This document shows positions 47,801-52,299 of a DNA stretch of 64,000 nt, piece by piece (positions within the stretch are counted from its first letter, which is position 1; each line of letters starts with the position of its first letter). The notes beneath the pieces were generated by a model that saw only the letters and a list, made by a program, of their open reading frames with translations, ran no database searches and was not told the DNA's origin. The DNA comes from Chiridota heheva (Eukaryota > Echinodermata > Holothuroidea > Apodida > Chiridotidae). The stretch lies in NCBI GenBank assembly GCA_020152595.1, contig JAIGNY010004486.1, positions 1,416,001-1,480,000 on the forward strand, given 5' to 3'. A program made the position numbers and the translations under genes.

Positions 47801-49652
47801 AGGCTTTATATTGTGCAAGTTTGTAATTTGAAATCATCTGCCCCTACCATAGGCTTCATATTGTGCAAGTTTGTAATTTGAAATCATCTGCCCCTACTAT
47901 AGGCTTTATATTGTGCAAGTTTGTAATTTGAAATCATCTGCCCCTACTATAGGCTTTATATTGTGCAAGTTTGTAATTTGAAATCATCTGCCCCTACTAT
48001 AGGCTTTATATTGTGCAAGTTTGTAATTTGAAATCATCTGCCCCTACTATAGGCTTTATATTGTGCAAGTTTGTAATTTGAAATCATCTGCCCCTACTAT
48101 AGGCTTTATATTGTGCAAGTTTGTAATTTGAAATCATCTGCCCCTACCATAGGCTTCATATTGTGCAAGTTTGTAATTTGAAATCATCTGCCCCTACCAT
48201 AGGCTTTATATTGTGCAAGTTTGTAATTTAAAATCATCTGCCCCTACCATAGGCTTCATATTGTGCAAGTTTGTAATTTAAAATCATCTGCCCCTACCAT
48301 AGGCTTCATATTGTGCAAGTTTGTAATTTGAAATCATCTGCCCCTACCATAGGCTTTATATTGTGCAAGTTTGTAATTTGAAATCATCTGCCCCTACCAT
48401 AGGCTTCAATTTTGCAAGTTTGTAATTTGAAATCATCTGCCCCTACCATAGGCTTCATATTGTGCAAGTTTGTAATTTGAAATCATCTGCCCCTACCATA
48501 GGCTTTATATTGTGCAAGTTTGTAATTTGAAATCATCTGCCCCTACCATAGGCTTCATATTGTGCAAGTTTGTAATTTGAAATCATCTGCCCCTACTATA
48601 GGCTTTATATTGTGCAAGTTTGTAATTTGAAATCATCTGCCCCTGCTATAGGCTTTATATTGTGCAAGTTTGTAATTTGAAATCATCTGCCCCTACTATA
48701 GGCTTTATATTGTGCAAGTTTGTAATTTGAAATCATCTGCCCCTACCATAGGCTTCATATTGTGCAAGTTTGTAATTTGAAATCATCTGCCCCTACCATA
48801 GGCTTTATATTGTGCAAGTTTGTAATTTGAAATCATCTGCCCCTACTATAGGCTTTATATTGTGCAAGTTTGTAATTTAAAATCATCTGCCCCTACCATA
48901 GGCTTTATATTGTGCAAGTTTGTAATTTGAAATCATCTGCCCCTACTATAGGCTTTATATTGTGCAAGTTTGTAATTTGAAATCATCTGCCCCTACTATA
49001 GGCTTTATATTGTGCAAGTTTGTAATTTAAAATCATCTGCCCCTACCATAGGCTTTATATTGTGCAAGTTTGTAATTTGAAATCATCTGCCCCTACTATA
49101 GGCTTTATATTGCGCAAGTTTGTAAGTACTGTGATCGCTTTCATGCACTTTTGCTTGGTTTAATAGTAGCTATTAACTAACTTTTATATTAAATTAATCT
49201 ATTAACTAACTATTATATCAAATTAATCTATTGACTGAATATTATATCAAATTAATCTATTAACTAACTATTATATCAATTGGCAAACTTGTTAGCAATT
49301 AACAAGAGCGCCACGATATACTTTTATGTATAATTTTTGCAGTATCAAGTTCAATAAGCACCAGCCCTATGGGCCTAATGACTTGGATGGATTTAACAGG
49401 TTGAATATGTTCCTAACAAAGAATCAAAGCATTGACTAGAAATAAGAATTGCCAAAGATTATGATTTCTTTAAATGCGTGTGCGATTTGTTGCTGTTTCC
49501 ATATTTGTTGATAGACTTTATGATATGTTCCATGGTGCATTGAGATGTCACTACTTCATGGAGAATATTATGACTATGAAACAGCTCGTAGACATTTCCT
49601 TCTTTCTCTGTTTTCTGCAGGTCACACAAGGAGAACATGTTCTCAGAAGTAA
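4991..49652 (+). CDS. TOP3A: DNA topoisomerase III alpha, last ten coding exons (5' part outside the window)
   Basis: TOP3A is the type IA topoisomerase of the BLM/Sgs1-TOP3A-RMI complex, which dissolves double Holliday junctions in the nucleus; it also has a mitochondrial form. Only the C-terminal accessory region is here. Exons: 4991-5057, 5352-5536, 6794-6867, 19412-19518, 20580-20799, 23873-23970, 28300-28561, 32077-32216, 36872-36978, 49621-49652. All have AG/GT borders, and phases agree from E1 to E9. Domains in order: zinc ribbon 1 (E2), zinc ribbon 2 (E2-E4), RG-rich linker (E5), GRF finger 1 (E6-E7), GRF finger 2 (E7-E8), RG-rich linker (E8-E9), CCHC knuckle (E9-E10). The GRF fingers and knuckle separate it from TOP3B. 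The exons total 1292 nt, one short of a multiple of three, because E9 contains an apparent 1-nt deletion. The encoded part would be about 430 residues, against roughly 350 for the matching human region. Confidence 0.93.
5352..5536 (+). CDS. TOP3A: TOP3A exon E2, first topoisomerase zinc ribbon
   Basis: The acceptor is ...GATCCTAG and the donor TTG|GTAATA. The first zinc ribbon reads [20 protein letters not shown], then [12 protein letters not shown], a CxxC...CxxxxxC metal site nearly identical to other animal TOP3A proteins. After [15 protein letters not shown] the exon ends with VCQL, which supplies the first cysteine of the second ribbon. Carry-in is 1 nt and carry-out is 0. Reading past the donor stays open to 5659, but that is intron. 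Confidence 0.95.
5640..5710 (+). repeat. Possible SINE 3'-end remnant
   Basis: The stretch GTAGCGCTTTGAGGTCTTAG, followed by AAAAAGCGTTATATGAACCAATGC, resembles the common 'gcgctttgag...agcgctatataaatgc' SINE tail of marine invertebrates. It lies in intron 2. No tRNA-like head is visible upstream. Confidence 0.4.
6095..6272 (+). mobile_element. LINE 3'-UTR fragment (RNase H LINE family), 5'-truncated
   Basis: It aligns with the last 180 bases of the element at 17990-19242: CATGCACATCCTC, GATCCCAGCTTTTTGACTTT, TTTCTCTCATTCTCCCCCTG, AGAATGATCTAACCTCTCAG and a final GTGCCATTAAACCCTCATCG followed by (AAAC)n. Extreme 5' truncation is typical of LINE insertion. It lies in intron 2 of TOP3A. Confidence 0.85.
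6794..6867 (+). CDS. TOP3A: TOP3A exon E3
   Basis: The acceptor is CATTTTACAG and the donor AGT|GTAAGT. It reads [18 protein letters not shown] and PPMIPT, completing the CxxC pair of the second zinc ribbon (VCQL|CQPG) and the basic strand KFKRGS that is conserved in TOP3A. Carry-in is 0 and carry-out is 2 nt. Confidence 0.92.
6960..7277 (-). repeat. A-rich stretch with a possible minus-strand SINE tail
   Basis: AAGGCGCTGCTTACAATAAATG at 6982-7003, followed by A/T-rich sequence, resembles the reverse complement of a SINE end (similar material lies at 33785-33900). The rest is AT-rich with no further motif. It immediately precedes the 62-bp array. Confidence 0.3.
7278..7712. repeat. Minisatellite, 62-bp unit, 7 copies
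   Basis: The unit starts AGCAGAATAGCAGTAGGCCT and ends ...GAAGACATTATCAT. The central five copies are nearly identical. The first carries GACTAGTAGAGAGAGC and the last GACTAGTAGAAAATGC, so both edge copies share 'GACTAG' against 'GATTAG' inside. This suggests the inner copies spread by local duplication. Confidence 0.95.
7713..8690. other. Intron 3 sequence with no gene; weak internal duplication
   Basis: Nothing coding is visible. At 8395-8560 a segment with AGCTATTTAGCTGATG and TTTTTTGCATAATTGACAAT recurs in altered form as AGCTATTTAACTGATTG and TTTTTTCTGCATAATTGACA, an old duplication of about 100 bp. Confidence 0.45.
8697..10672. repeat. Minisatellite, 36-bp unit, about 55 copies
   Basis: The unit contains TTATCACATGTTTGTATCTT followed by ATTGTCTGTTAAGGAG. 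Variant sites are GTTAAGG/GTAAAGG/GTTATGG, TATCACA/TATGACA and ATGTTTG/ATGCTTG. GTATGG and ATGCTTG variants cluster at 9040-9330, and GTAAAGG dominates at 9750-10480. Because 36 is a multiple of 3, long ORFs run through it (9704-10678); these are artefacts. The last copy runs straight into MITE inverted-repeat sequence (GGAGTTATCACAATTGAAAG). Confidence 0.95.
10811..17823. repeat. Minisatellite, about 64-bp unit, about 109 copies, with a 1.64-kb higher-order repeat
   Basis: The unit reads TTATTGAGATGGGGTAGAAC, CTGCACCTTACATGAACATT, CTCTGCCCATTAGCTCATGTACC. Variants include CCCATTAG/CTCATCAG, GGGG/GGAGG and TCAGATGG/TTAGATGG. A block of variant units recurs at 11253-11720, 12895-13362, 14537-15004 and 16178-16645, a spacing of 1641-1642 bp. 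Another block recurs at 12390, 14031 and 15672. The array is therefore about four large, nearly identical duplications of roughly 25 units each. ORFs on both strands are repeat artefacts. Confidence 0.96.
17990..19242 (+). mobile_element. 5'-truncated LINE of the Jockey/I group, with RNase H
   Basis: The copy starts inside the ORF2 coding region just upstream of the RNase H domain and runs through the ORF stop (18967-18969), a pyrimidine-rich 3' UTR, and a tail of GTGCCGTTAAGCCATCATC followed by (AAAC)n. It landed in the right inverted repeat of the expanded MITE in intron 3 of TOP3A. Three further copies or fragments of the same 3' end lie at 6095, 21468 and 28600, and a divergent relative at 28860-31445. 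The RNase H frame is intact, so this is the youngest copy in the window. Confidence 0.9.
18010..18969 (+). pseudogene. LINE ORF2 C-terminus: RNase H domain plus Cys/His tail
   Basis: In the open frame that ends at 18969, the RNase H1-type catalytic set is visible: D in [10 protein letters not shown] in [13 protein letters not shown] in [12 protein letters not shown], and the last D in the stretch [17 protein letters not shown]. Downstream come [27 protein letters not shown] and [20 protein letters not shown], the usual C-terminal Cys/His region of Jockey/I-group ORF2. The first ATG in this frame (17962) lies in MITE sequence, so it is fortuitous. The endonuclease and reverse transcriptase are absent, so the copy cannot move on its own. 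Confidence 0.9.
19412..19518 (+). CDS. TOP3A: TOP3A exon E4, end of the second zinc ribbon
   Basis: The acceptor is GTTTTTTGCAG and the donor CAG|GTATGA. Read with two bases from E3 it gives [20 protein letters not shown], supplying the GCxxGC half of zinc ribbon 2 and the conserved '(T/D)LxExLDL' helix. It ends in a serine- and threonine-rich linker ([11 protein letters not shown]). Carry-in is 2 and carry-out is 1. Confidence 0.93.
19675..20490 (+). mobile_element. SINE-like element carrying an internal 22-bp array
   Basis: The left part has a tRNA-like stretch: GTGATTCACTTGGTAAAGCA (A-box-like) and GGTTCCAGTTTTGAGTTG (weak B-box-like). The right part ends in GGCCATTACAAAGCGCTTTG followed by AGTATGCATTGTGTG, a SINE-type end. 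The first 50 bases (AAGCACCAGTCCTAGGAGCC, CGGATGGATTTAAC) match a second partial copy at 49341-49400. The array at 19850-20213 divides the element. It lies in intron 4 of TOP3A. Confidence 0.6.
19850..20213. repeat. Minisatellite, 22-bp unit with 19-bp variants, about 17 copies
   Basis: The unit is GACCTGCAGACATCATGGGC plus AT. A shorter form lacks CAT (GACCTGCAGACATGGGCAT). It contains a PstI-type CTGCAG palindrome in every unit. Confidence 0.93.
20580..20799 (+). CDS. TOP3A: TOP3A exon E5, low-complexity RG-rich linker
   Basis: The acceptor is TTTGCTTACAG and the donor GG|GTAGGT. In the phase set by E4 it reads [20 protein letters not shown], then ...[23 protein letters not shown], and [17 protein letters not shown]. 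It is a flexible Ser/Asn/Gly linker with an RG-rich patch (RGGG...GRGRGRG) between zinc ribbon 2 and the first GRF finger. Human TOP3A also has a linker here but, as far as I recall, no such patch. If the intron were retained, the next in-frame codon is a TAG at 20801. Carry-in is 1 and carry-out is 2. Confidence 0.85.
20807..20890. repeat. (TA)n microsatellite, 42 units
   Basis: An uninterrupted TA run begins six bases after the intron 5 donor GT. It can form a cruciform or long hairpin in the pre-mRNA very close to the 5' splice site. Confidence 0.97.
21155..21300. mobile_element. Partial copy of the MITE family
   Basis: TATTTTTTTGAAAATTAATT, AGAAATTATTGGAAACATGT and, after a T-run (21220-21246), AGATGTGGTAAAACATGCAC match the sequence immediately left of and inside the 64-bp array (TGAAAATTAATCAC, TTATTGGAAAC, GAGATGGGGTAGAACCTGCAC at 10765-10835). 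Here the array unit is present only once. Confidence 0.6.
21468..22072 (+). mobile_element. 5'-truncated LINE copy, RNase H LINE family
   Basis: It aligns with 18640-19242 with only scattered differences: CTTATCGCTTTCCTTGTTCG, CATCCAGCCCACAATTCCGA, CCTCTCGTATTGACAACGTT, then the same 3' UTR and a GCCGTTAAGCTTCATCG(AAAC)n tail. Most of the coding frame is kept but it starts downstream of RNase H. It lies in intron 5, and its tail adjoins a 30-bp minisatellite. Confidence 0.93.
22073..22945. repeat. Minisatellite, 30-bp unit (with 26-bp short forms), about 30 copies
   Basis: The unit is ACACCCCTGTATCCTATCAA followed by TTAAGCTAGT. A shorter form ends 'TATCAAAAGCTAGT'. A block of short and long forms (22160-22300) recurs at about 22440-22580, so there is some higher-order structure. 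It starts directly at the oligo(AAAC) tail of the LINE copy. Confidence 0.95.
23258..23832. mobile_element. Compact foldback MITE with long terminal inverted repeats
   Basis: The left arm contains TATATATGATAGAGGACTAT, TTTTCCATTTAGTACTTGTT, GCATTTCAAAGATTGCACAA and GTGACCTCGCAGTGTAAAAT. The right arm is its reverse complement with differences: ACATCACACTGTACACTGTG AGGTCAC, CAATCTTTAAAATGCAATAC, CTAAATGGAAAAAGATATG, ATAGTCCTCTCATATATATC. Arms are about 150-200 bp. The centre (about 23480-23560) contains, on the minus strand, one unit related to the 64-bp array (TTATTGAGATGGGGTAACAC...). The element lies in intron 5 and has no coding sequence. Confidence 0.85.
23873..23970 (+). CDS. TOP3A: TOP3A exon E6, first half of GRF zinc finger 1
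   Basis: The acceptor is ATTTTTCAAG and the donor CAG|GTATGT. With two bases from E5 it reads [20 protein letters not shown] then [17 protein letters not shown] and VRKEGPN are diagnostic of the zf-GRF fold, which binds single-stranded DNA in topoisomerase III alpha, APE2 and NEIL3. Carry-in is 2 and carry-out is 1. Confidence 0.95.
24095..24860. mobile_element. Unclassified repeat element expanded by a 38-bp array
   Basis: The left flank (TTAGACCTTTTCAAACCGAT...CTTTAACCAATCAATAGCTG) and right flank (GCATGTGTATCATCTTCATG, TATGATACACATGATTGGAA, AGCATTTTTTAATAAGC) correspond to the single-unit element at 34560-34830 (CCTTTTCAGACCTAGTTTAA, CATGTATAACACATGTATGA, GGGCTTTTTCATAAATT). The array occupies the centre. 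Confidence 0.65.
24145..24735. repeat. Minisatellite, about 38-bp unit, about 15 copies
   Basis: The unit is AATCAGCTGCTGGGAAATTT followed by TCCCTTTATTACCCACCC. Two flavours alternate (CCTTTATTACCCACCC and CTTTGTTACCCAACC), along with a shorter 'GCTGGAGGAGTCC' variant near the right end. ORFs through it are artefacts. Confidence 0.93.
25141..28255. repeat. Minisatellite, 27-bp unit, about 115 copies
   Basis: The unit is TTGTCATTGTGCTAATGTTG followed by CCTGTAC. Variants are CATTGTG/CATTCAG/CATTGAG, GTTGCC/GTAGCC and TGTAC/TGTGC/TATAC. Since 27 is a multiple of 3, one frame reads CHCANVACT and another MLPVLVIQL or MLPVLVIVL for hundreds of codons. Blocks of variant units recur, for example around 25860-25990 and 26130-26260. 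It fills most of intron 6 of TOP3A. Confidence 0.96.
28300..28561 (+). CDS. TOP3A: TOP3A exon E7, second half of GRF 1 and start of GRF 2
   Basis: The acceptor is TTATTATTACAG and the donor GGA|GTAAGT. It reads [20 protein letters not shown], completing GRF finger 1 (GRQF.KC...CNFF.W). A Ser/Asn/Gly linker with an NNNN run follows, then [14 protein letters not shown], the start of GRF finger 2. Carry-in is 1 and carry-out is 2. Confidence 0.95.
28600..28815 (+). mobile_element. LINE 3' end, RNase H LINE family
   Basis: It begins in the ORF2 C-terminus ([20 protein letters not shown], then TAG at 28675), followed by the family's pyrimidine-rich 3' UTR and an end of CTCCCAGGCACAATTTGACC and GTGGTGCCATTTAACC. 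It lies just inside intron 7, starting about 40 bases after the E7 donor. Confidence 0.85.
28860..29085 (+). pseudogene. LINE ORF1 (gag-like) fragment
   Basis: One open frame reads [40 protein letters not shown] and IQVAPN. This matches the region just before the CCHC knuckles in ORF1 of Jockey/I-group LINEs ('...TF..P.LP..I..GYLR..VR.Y.P.PLRC'). The knuckles themselves are lost. It is separated by about 130 bases from an ORF2 C-terminal piece, so the middle of the element has been deleted or two copies lie side by side. Confidence 0.7.
29100..31445 (+). mobile_element. Divergent LINE relic with a 30-bp array inside its 3' UTR
   Basis: ORF2 C-terminal remnants are visible with frame breaks: [19 protein letters not shown] and [26 protein letters not shown], ending at a TAA near 29500. 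They align with [15 protein letters not shown] and [10 protein letters not shown] of the copy at 18 kb. The 3' UTR continues to about 29560, is interrupted by the array, and resumes at about 31320 (CATCTCCTCACTATCC). It ends with TGTCGCGATGCCGTTATACA followed by TCACCAAACC, the family's tail motif. Confidence 0.7.
29565..31318. repeat. Minisatellite, 30-bp unit, about 58 copies
   Basis: The unit is CTTACCATGGAGCTTTTCCC plus CTTTATCTCC. Variants are ACCATGG/ACTGTGG, GCTTTTC/GCTATTT/GCTATTC/GCATTTC and one-base deletions. A block ordered 'TTTTC, TATTT, ACTGTGG-TATTC' recurs many times, giving a higher-order period of about 120 bp. An NcoI-type CCATGG occurs in most units. Long ORFs on both strands are artefacts of the 30-bp period. 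Confidence 0.96.
31640..31945 (-). pseudogene. LINE reverse-transcriptase C-terminal relic (minus strand)
   Basis: On the minus strand the sequence reads [39 protein letters not shown], then [11 protein letters not shown]. This is the common end of CR1/RTE-like LINE ORF2 ('GRP..TWRRT...EL..MG..W.EA...A.DR..W'). It is a different family from the RNase H LINE and lies in the opposite orientation in intron 7. Confidence 0.8.
32077..32216 (+). CDS. TOP3A: TOP3A exon E8, GRF zinc finger 2
   Basis: The acceptor is TTCCGTCCCAG and the donor GGAA|GTAAGT. With two bases from E7 it reads [20 protein letters not shown], then [18 protein letters not shown] and RSGSGRGQG. It completes GRF finger 2 (CQC...[13 protein letters not shown]...QC.FFQW), which is strongly conserved with vertebrate TOP3A, and begins the second RG-rich linker. 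Carry-in is 2 and carry-out is 1. Confidence 0.96.
32499..32985. repeat. Minisatellite, 22-bp unit, about 21 copies
   Basis: The unit is TGCACACAGATCCTAGAAAT plus GA. Variants are TCTTAG, TTTACACAG and AATAATGCTC. It lies in intron 8. Confidence 0.93.
32990..33780. other. Intron 8 sequence with no recognised feature
   Basis: AT-rich sequence without coding similarity or repeat structure that I can see. Confidence 0.5.
33785..34390 (-). mobile_element. Probable SINE or other short element in minus orientation, with a 35-bp array
   Basis: It begins TTATTATACATACATTTATA followed by AAGCGC, the reverse complement of a 'gcgctttataaatgt...aataata' SINE tail. An A-rich middle is followed by GGGAGGCTGGTCTGAATCTC and GGAAGGGAGACTGTTGCAGA, which leads into the array. 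The head is not identifiable. Confidence 0.45.
34085..34372. repeat. Minisatellite, about 35-bp unit, 8 copies
   Basis: The unit is GACAAGGAGACTGTTCCAGA followed by GTTAAGGGGTAGAGT. GTTAAGG and GTTTAGG units alternate strictly in the first four copies, which suggests duplication of a two-unit block. Confidence 0.92.
34560..34830. mobile_element. Single-unit copy of the element that is expanded at 24.1 kb
   Basis: TATAGACCTTTTCAGACCTA, TACTTTGACCAATCAACTGC, TACCTTTTGTTACCGAACCA and CATGTATAACACATGTATGA align in order with the flanks and unit of the 24095-24860 element. Here the 38-bp unit occurs about once. Confidence 0.6.
35135..35200. repeat. Short direct repeat of about 34 bp, two copies
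   Basis: CACACACTGTACGTTCATGT and AGTCCTACATAG are followed by a second copy, CACACACTGTACGTTCACGT and AGGCCTATATAG. The pair lies just before the 33-bp array. Confidence 0.7.
35238..35965. repeat. Minisatellite, 33-bp unit, about 22 copies
   Basis: The unit is TGTTGAGGTCTGTTCTGTCA followed by CTGCTTGTTGTGC. Variant sites are CTGTC/CTGCC and CACTG/CACCG. One unit lacks GAGGTCTGT (about 35770). ORFs on both strands (for example [11 protein letters not shown] and [11 protein letters not shown]) are artefacts of the 33-bp period. Confidence 0.95.
35970..36871. other. Intron 8 sequence with no recognised feature
   Basis: AT-rich, with several A-runs (36110, 36480, 36520). No coding or repeat signal that I can name. 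It ends in the E9 acceptor TTTTTATTTCAG. Confidence 0.5.
36872..36978 (+). CDS. TOP3A: TOP3A exon E9, RG-rich linker and first half of the CCHC knuckle, with an apparent 1-nt frameshift
   Basis: The acceptor is TTTATTTCAG and the donor CAAG|GTAAGT. In the phase carried from E8 (one base) it reads [20 protein letters not shown] and GSGDGG, consistent with the RG-rich linker. The knuckle half [10 protein letters not shown] is also plain, but in the frame one base to the left (codons starting at 36948). In that frame the first upstream stop is TGA at 36918-36920, so the slip lies between 36921 and about 36957. The likeliest site is the AAA run at 36948-36950, one A short. Read literally, the exon gives [10 protein letters not shown] instead of the knuckle. 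Confidence 0.88.
37085..37410. repeat. Two-copy diverged tandem duplication of about 150 bp
   Basis: AAAATATTTGTCTTGGTATG AAAGAAAAATC and TCGCCTCAAAATAATTTGAA (about 37150-37215) recur as AAAATATTTGTCTTGGCATG AAAGAAAAATC and TCACCTCAAAAATATCTGAA (about 37305-37370). The flanking GGAGGAGTTTGTTTGTAATG also has an earlier partner, so the duplicated unit is about 150-160 bp. Confidence 0.7.
37681..37905. repeat. Three-copy tandem repeat, about 82 bp
   Basis: GCATGTAGTACATAGGGTGT, GGGATGCCATTTGGGACAGG and GAGACAGGCTGTAAGGTA occur three times with few differences (37688, 37765 and 37844). The upstream stretch 37420-37640 is a degenerate G-rich relative (GGCATGTGGGACA-like motifs). Confidence 0.88.
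38500..49127. repeat. Satellite-scale minisatellite, 50-bp unit, about 212 copies
   Basis: The unit is ATTTGAAATCATCTGCCCCT, ACTATAGGCTTTATATTGTG and CAAGTTTGTA. Two linked forms dominate: ACTATAGGCTTT and ACCATAGGCTTC; the mixed form ACCATAGGCTTT is also present. Rare markers show higher-order duplication: GAAGTCATCTGCACC at 39737 and 42435 (2.7 kb apart), paired GTTGATAATTTG units near 41181/41231, 43871/43921, 45521/45571 and 47321/47371, and ATAAGCTTTATATTG at 44102 and 45752. It fills most of intron 9. It has stops in all frames, which explains why no long ORF is found. Confidence 0.97.
49170..49285. repeat. Short tandem repeat, about 29-bp unit, four copies
   Basis: The unit is CTATTAACTAACTATTATAT followed by CAAATTAAT, with small changes in each copy. 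Confidence 0.85.
49341..49400 (+). mobile_element. Fragment of the SINE-like element seen at 19.7 kb
   Basis: AATAAGCACCAGCCCTATGG, GCCTAATGACTTGGATGGAT and TTAACAGG match AAGCACCAGTCCTAGGAGCC...CGGATGGATTTAACA at 19680-19725. It lies in intron 9, 220 bases before the last exon. Confidence 0.6.
49621..49652 (+). CDS. TOP3A: TOP3A exon E10, second half of the CCHC knuckle and stop
   Basis: The acceptor is TTCTCTGTTTTCTGCAG. With the single base of E9 it reads [10 protein letters not shown] followed by TAA at 49650-49652. Together with CGIC in E9 this makes CxxCxxxGHxxxxC, the zinc knuckle that ends TOP3A in animals. In the literal (uncorrected) frame the exon would instead read [19 protein letters not shown] and stop at TGA 49687-49689. 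Confidence 0.9.
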
Positions 49653-50154
49653 TATTGTCATCGTGCGTTGCGACTTTGGATCATTGTGATGTGACACATA
49701 TTCCAGATGTCGCAGCTTGCCTGTTATGTCAATACATATATAGCCAATCAGTGACTATTGTAAGGTGGTCTGCTATGTATGTTTAATCAACCAACAATGG
49801 ACAATAATATGATTAGTTTTGGCATAGAAACATCAGACACTTGACTGCTGAGTAGACAATTTACTCCTGAAAAACAATATGAAAATGCTTTTATATGGTT
49901 GTTTATAAAGGCCAGGTTTATGTCAAACCCTAACAATGAAACAAGCGTTCTTTGATCAGCATGAAAGCTCCTGTCAGACCCCTACTTTGCTTTGTCAGAG
50001 GGGTGCTCTATCCTGTCCCTCATTGCCCCCACCCTATCTCTTGTCACTAAGCGCTCTACATTTTGTTCAAAACACATACTATTGATAACTATTTTGTCTT
50101 CTTTTCAAGGTGGTTACAGTCACCCGATATAAAAAGATGCAGGGACATTACTTG
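49653..50154 (+). other. Probable TOP3A 3' UTR and downstream sequence
   Basis: There is no coding similarity. No AATAAA hexamer occurs in this stretch that I can find; the first convincing AATAAA cluster is at 51024-51036, beyond the 38-bp array. The mRNA may therefore end past the array, or a variant signal may be used. Confidence 0.4.
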
Positions 50155-50930
50155 TTGTATTGACTTCTTATTTATATATCAAGTGCCCTATAAATGCCCT
50201 ATTCCTTATTTATATATCAAGTGCCCTATAAATGCCCTGTTCCTTATTTATATATCAAGTGCCCTATAAATGCCCTGTTCCTTATTCATATATCAAGTGC
50301 CCTATGAATGCCGTTCCTTATTTTAATATCAAATGCCCTGTTCCTTATTGATATATCAAGTGCCTTATAAATGCCCTGTTCCTTATTTATATATGAAGTG
50401 CCCTCAAAGTGCCCTATAAATGCCCTGTTTCTTATTTATATATCAAGTGCCCTATAAATGCCCTGTTTCTTATTTATATATCAAGTGCTTTCAAAGTGCC
50501 TTATAAATGCCCTGTTCCTTATTGATATATCAAGTGCCCTATAAATGCCCTGTTCCTTATTTATATATGAAGTGCCCTCAAAGTGCCCTATAAATGCCCT
50601 GTTTCTTATTTAAATATCAAGTGCCCTATAAATGCCCTGTTTCTTATTTATATATCAAGTGCTTTCAAAGTGCCTTATAAATGCCCTGTTCCTTATTGAT
50701 ATATCAAGTGCCCTATAAATACCCTGTTCCTGATCTATATATCAAGTGCTCCCAAAGTGCCCTAGAAATACCCTGTTCCTTATCTATATATCAAGTGATC
50801 TCAAAGTGCCCTATAAATACCCTGTTCCTTATCTATATATCAAGTGCTCCCAAAGTGCCCTATAAATACCCTGTTCCTTATCTATATATCAAGTGCTCTC
50901 AAAGTGCCCTATAAATACCCTGTTCTGGAT
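50155..50930. repeat. Minisatellite, about 38-bp unit with a longer form, about 18 copies
   Basis: The unit is TTATTTATATATCAAGTGCC followed by CTATAAATGCCCTGTTCC. A longer form of about 50 bp inserts TCAAAGTGCC. The right end uses 'ATACCCTGTTCC' and 'ATCTATATATCAAGTGCT'. A block at 50330-50500 recurs at 50510-50690. Confidence 0.93.
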
Positions 50931-51129
50931 CAAGCTAGGGGTTTGTATATGGTATATGTATACCATAATTTCTGATAAACAATTAAATGTCAGATCCCTC
51001 TCAGAGATGAGATCAAATTAGACAAATAAAGAATAAAACAGTGTGCTGTCAGAGATGCATTTTAGTGGTACCTTTTATTCAAATCCCTCATGAATCATTC
51101 CTGATTGCTGGGCACACCTCATCTGTTAT

Positions 51130-51808
51130 ATGTGCATGAGTGATTTTCAAAGAAATGCAGCTTAATTTCCAAACTGACAGATAATCCATAAATTTTAGTC
51201 CTCTTATCATCTTCGTGACATAGATAATCCCAAACTGACACAGATAATCCAGAAATTGTAAGCTTCCTATCACCATTTAAAGGACCCTTACTTTGTGTAA
51301 AATATATCTTTTTTTATAAGTTGCAGAAACAACAGTTTTTGAAAACAGCATCAAAAGACCCTGTTCTACTAATTGGCTTTGCTTATTTATTAATTGTCTA
51401 ATTGAATTCACTTGAATTTTGTATCATGTATCATTTTATCCCTAATAAAATTTTACAGAACATGATATCATTTTGTTTCCAAATATTAAAATAGTTTGCA
51501 AATAAATACATCAAGTTAGTGGTTAAATATGTTGTTATATAACATCCTAAAAGAAATCAGAGATTGAAATATGGGACCTGTTGTTTCTTGCCAGACACTC
51601 ATCATTGTAATACAGATTTGGGTAGTAGTGTAATCTTTATGTAGAAAGGGGAGAATAATGTGTTTGCTTTTAATGCAGCTAAATTTACAAACTGTCATAG
51701 ATAATCCTAAACTTTGAAACCCGAATTTTTGTAGAAGAGATTATTTTCTATCAGCTGCAAAGACAACATATTTTTAAGTGGATCTATAGACCCTGTTCTG
51801 CTAATTGG
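51130..51808. repeat. Two diverged direct copies of an approximately 200-bp segment
   Basis: GCAGCTTAATTTCCAAACTG, ACAGATAATCC and AGACCCTGTTCTACTAATTG (51157-51373) correspond to GCAGCTAAATTTACAAACTG, TCATAGATAATCC and AGACCCTGTTCTGCTAATTG (51676-51807). The right copy ends where the 27-bp array begins. An inner GATAATCC motif is itself repeated in the left copy. Confidence 0.65.
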
Positions 51809-51810
51809 TG

Positions 51811-52299
51811 TAGATAGAGATGCTAAACTTCAAAGGTTAGATAGAGATGCTAAACTTCAAAGGTTAGATAGAGATGCTAAACTTCAAAGGTTAGATAGAG
51901 ATGCTAAACTTCAAAGGTTAGATAGAGATGCTAAACTTCAAAGGTTAGATAGAGATGCTAAACTTCAAAGGTTAGATAGAGATGCTAAACTTCAAAGGTT
52001 AGATAGAGATGCTAAACTTCAAAGGTTAGATAGAGATGCTAAACTTCAAAGGTTAGATAGAGATGCTAAACTTCAAAGGTTAGATAGAGATGCTAAACTT
52101 CAAAGGTTAGATAGAGATGCTAAACTTCAAAGGTTAGATAGAGATGCTAAACTTCAAAGGTTAGATAGAGATGCTAAACTTCAAAGGTTAGATAGAGATG
52201 CTAAACTTCAAAGGTTAGATAGAGATGCTAAACTTCAAAGGTTAGATAGAGATGCTAAACTTCAAAGGTTAGATAGAGATGCTAAACTTCAAAGGTTTT
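51811..52299. repeat. Minisatellite, 27-bp unit, 18 essentially identical copies
   Basis: The unit is AGATAGAGATGCTAAACTTC plus AAAGGTT. I see no substitution between copies, in contrast to every other array in the window. Confidence 0.95.

Noticed and set aside
38500..49127. CRISPR array
   Set aside because: The units are contiguous with no unique spacers and the context is an animal intron. It is ordinary tandem satellite DNA.
38500..49127. Origin of the 50-bp unit from the MITE arm (ATTGTGCAAGTTTGTAATTTG resembling ATTGCACAAGTTTGTTGAAA)
   Set aside because: The similarity covers only about 20 bases, and no MITE arm is visible in the flanks, so chance cannot be excluded.
49474..49689. Independent small gene overlapping TOP3A exon 10
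   Set aside because: The ORF spans intron sequence and the exon in the wrong frame. The reading frame of the knuckle explains the conserved part.
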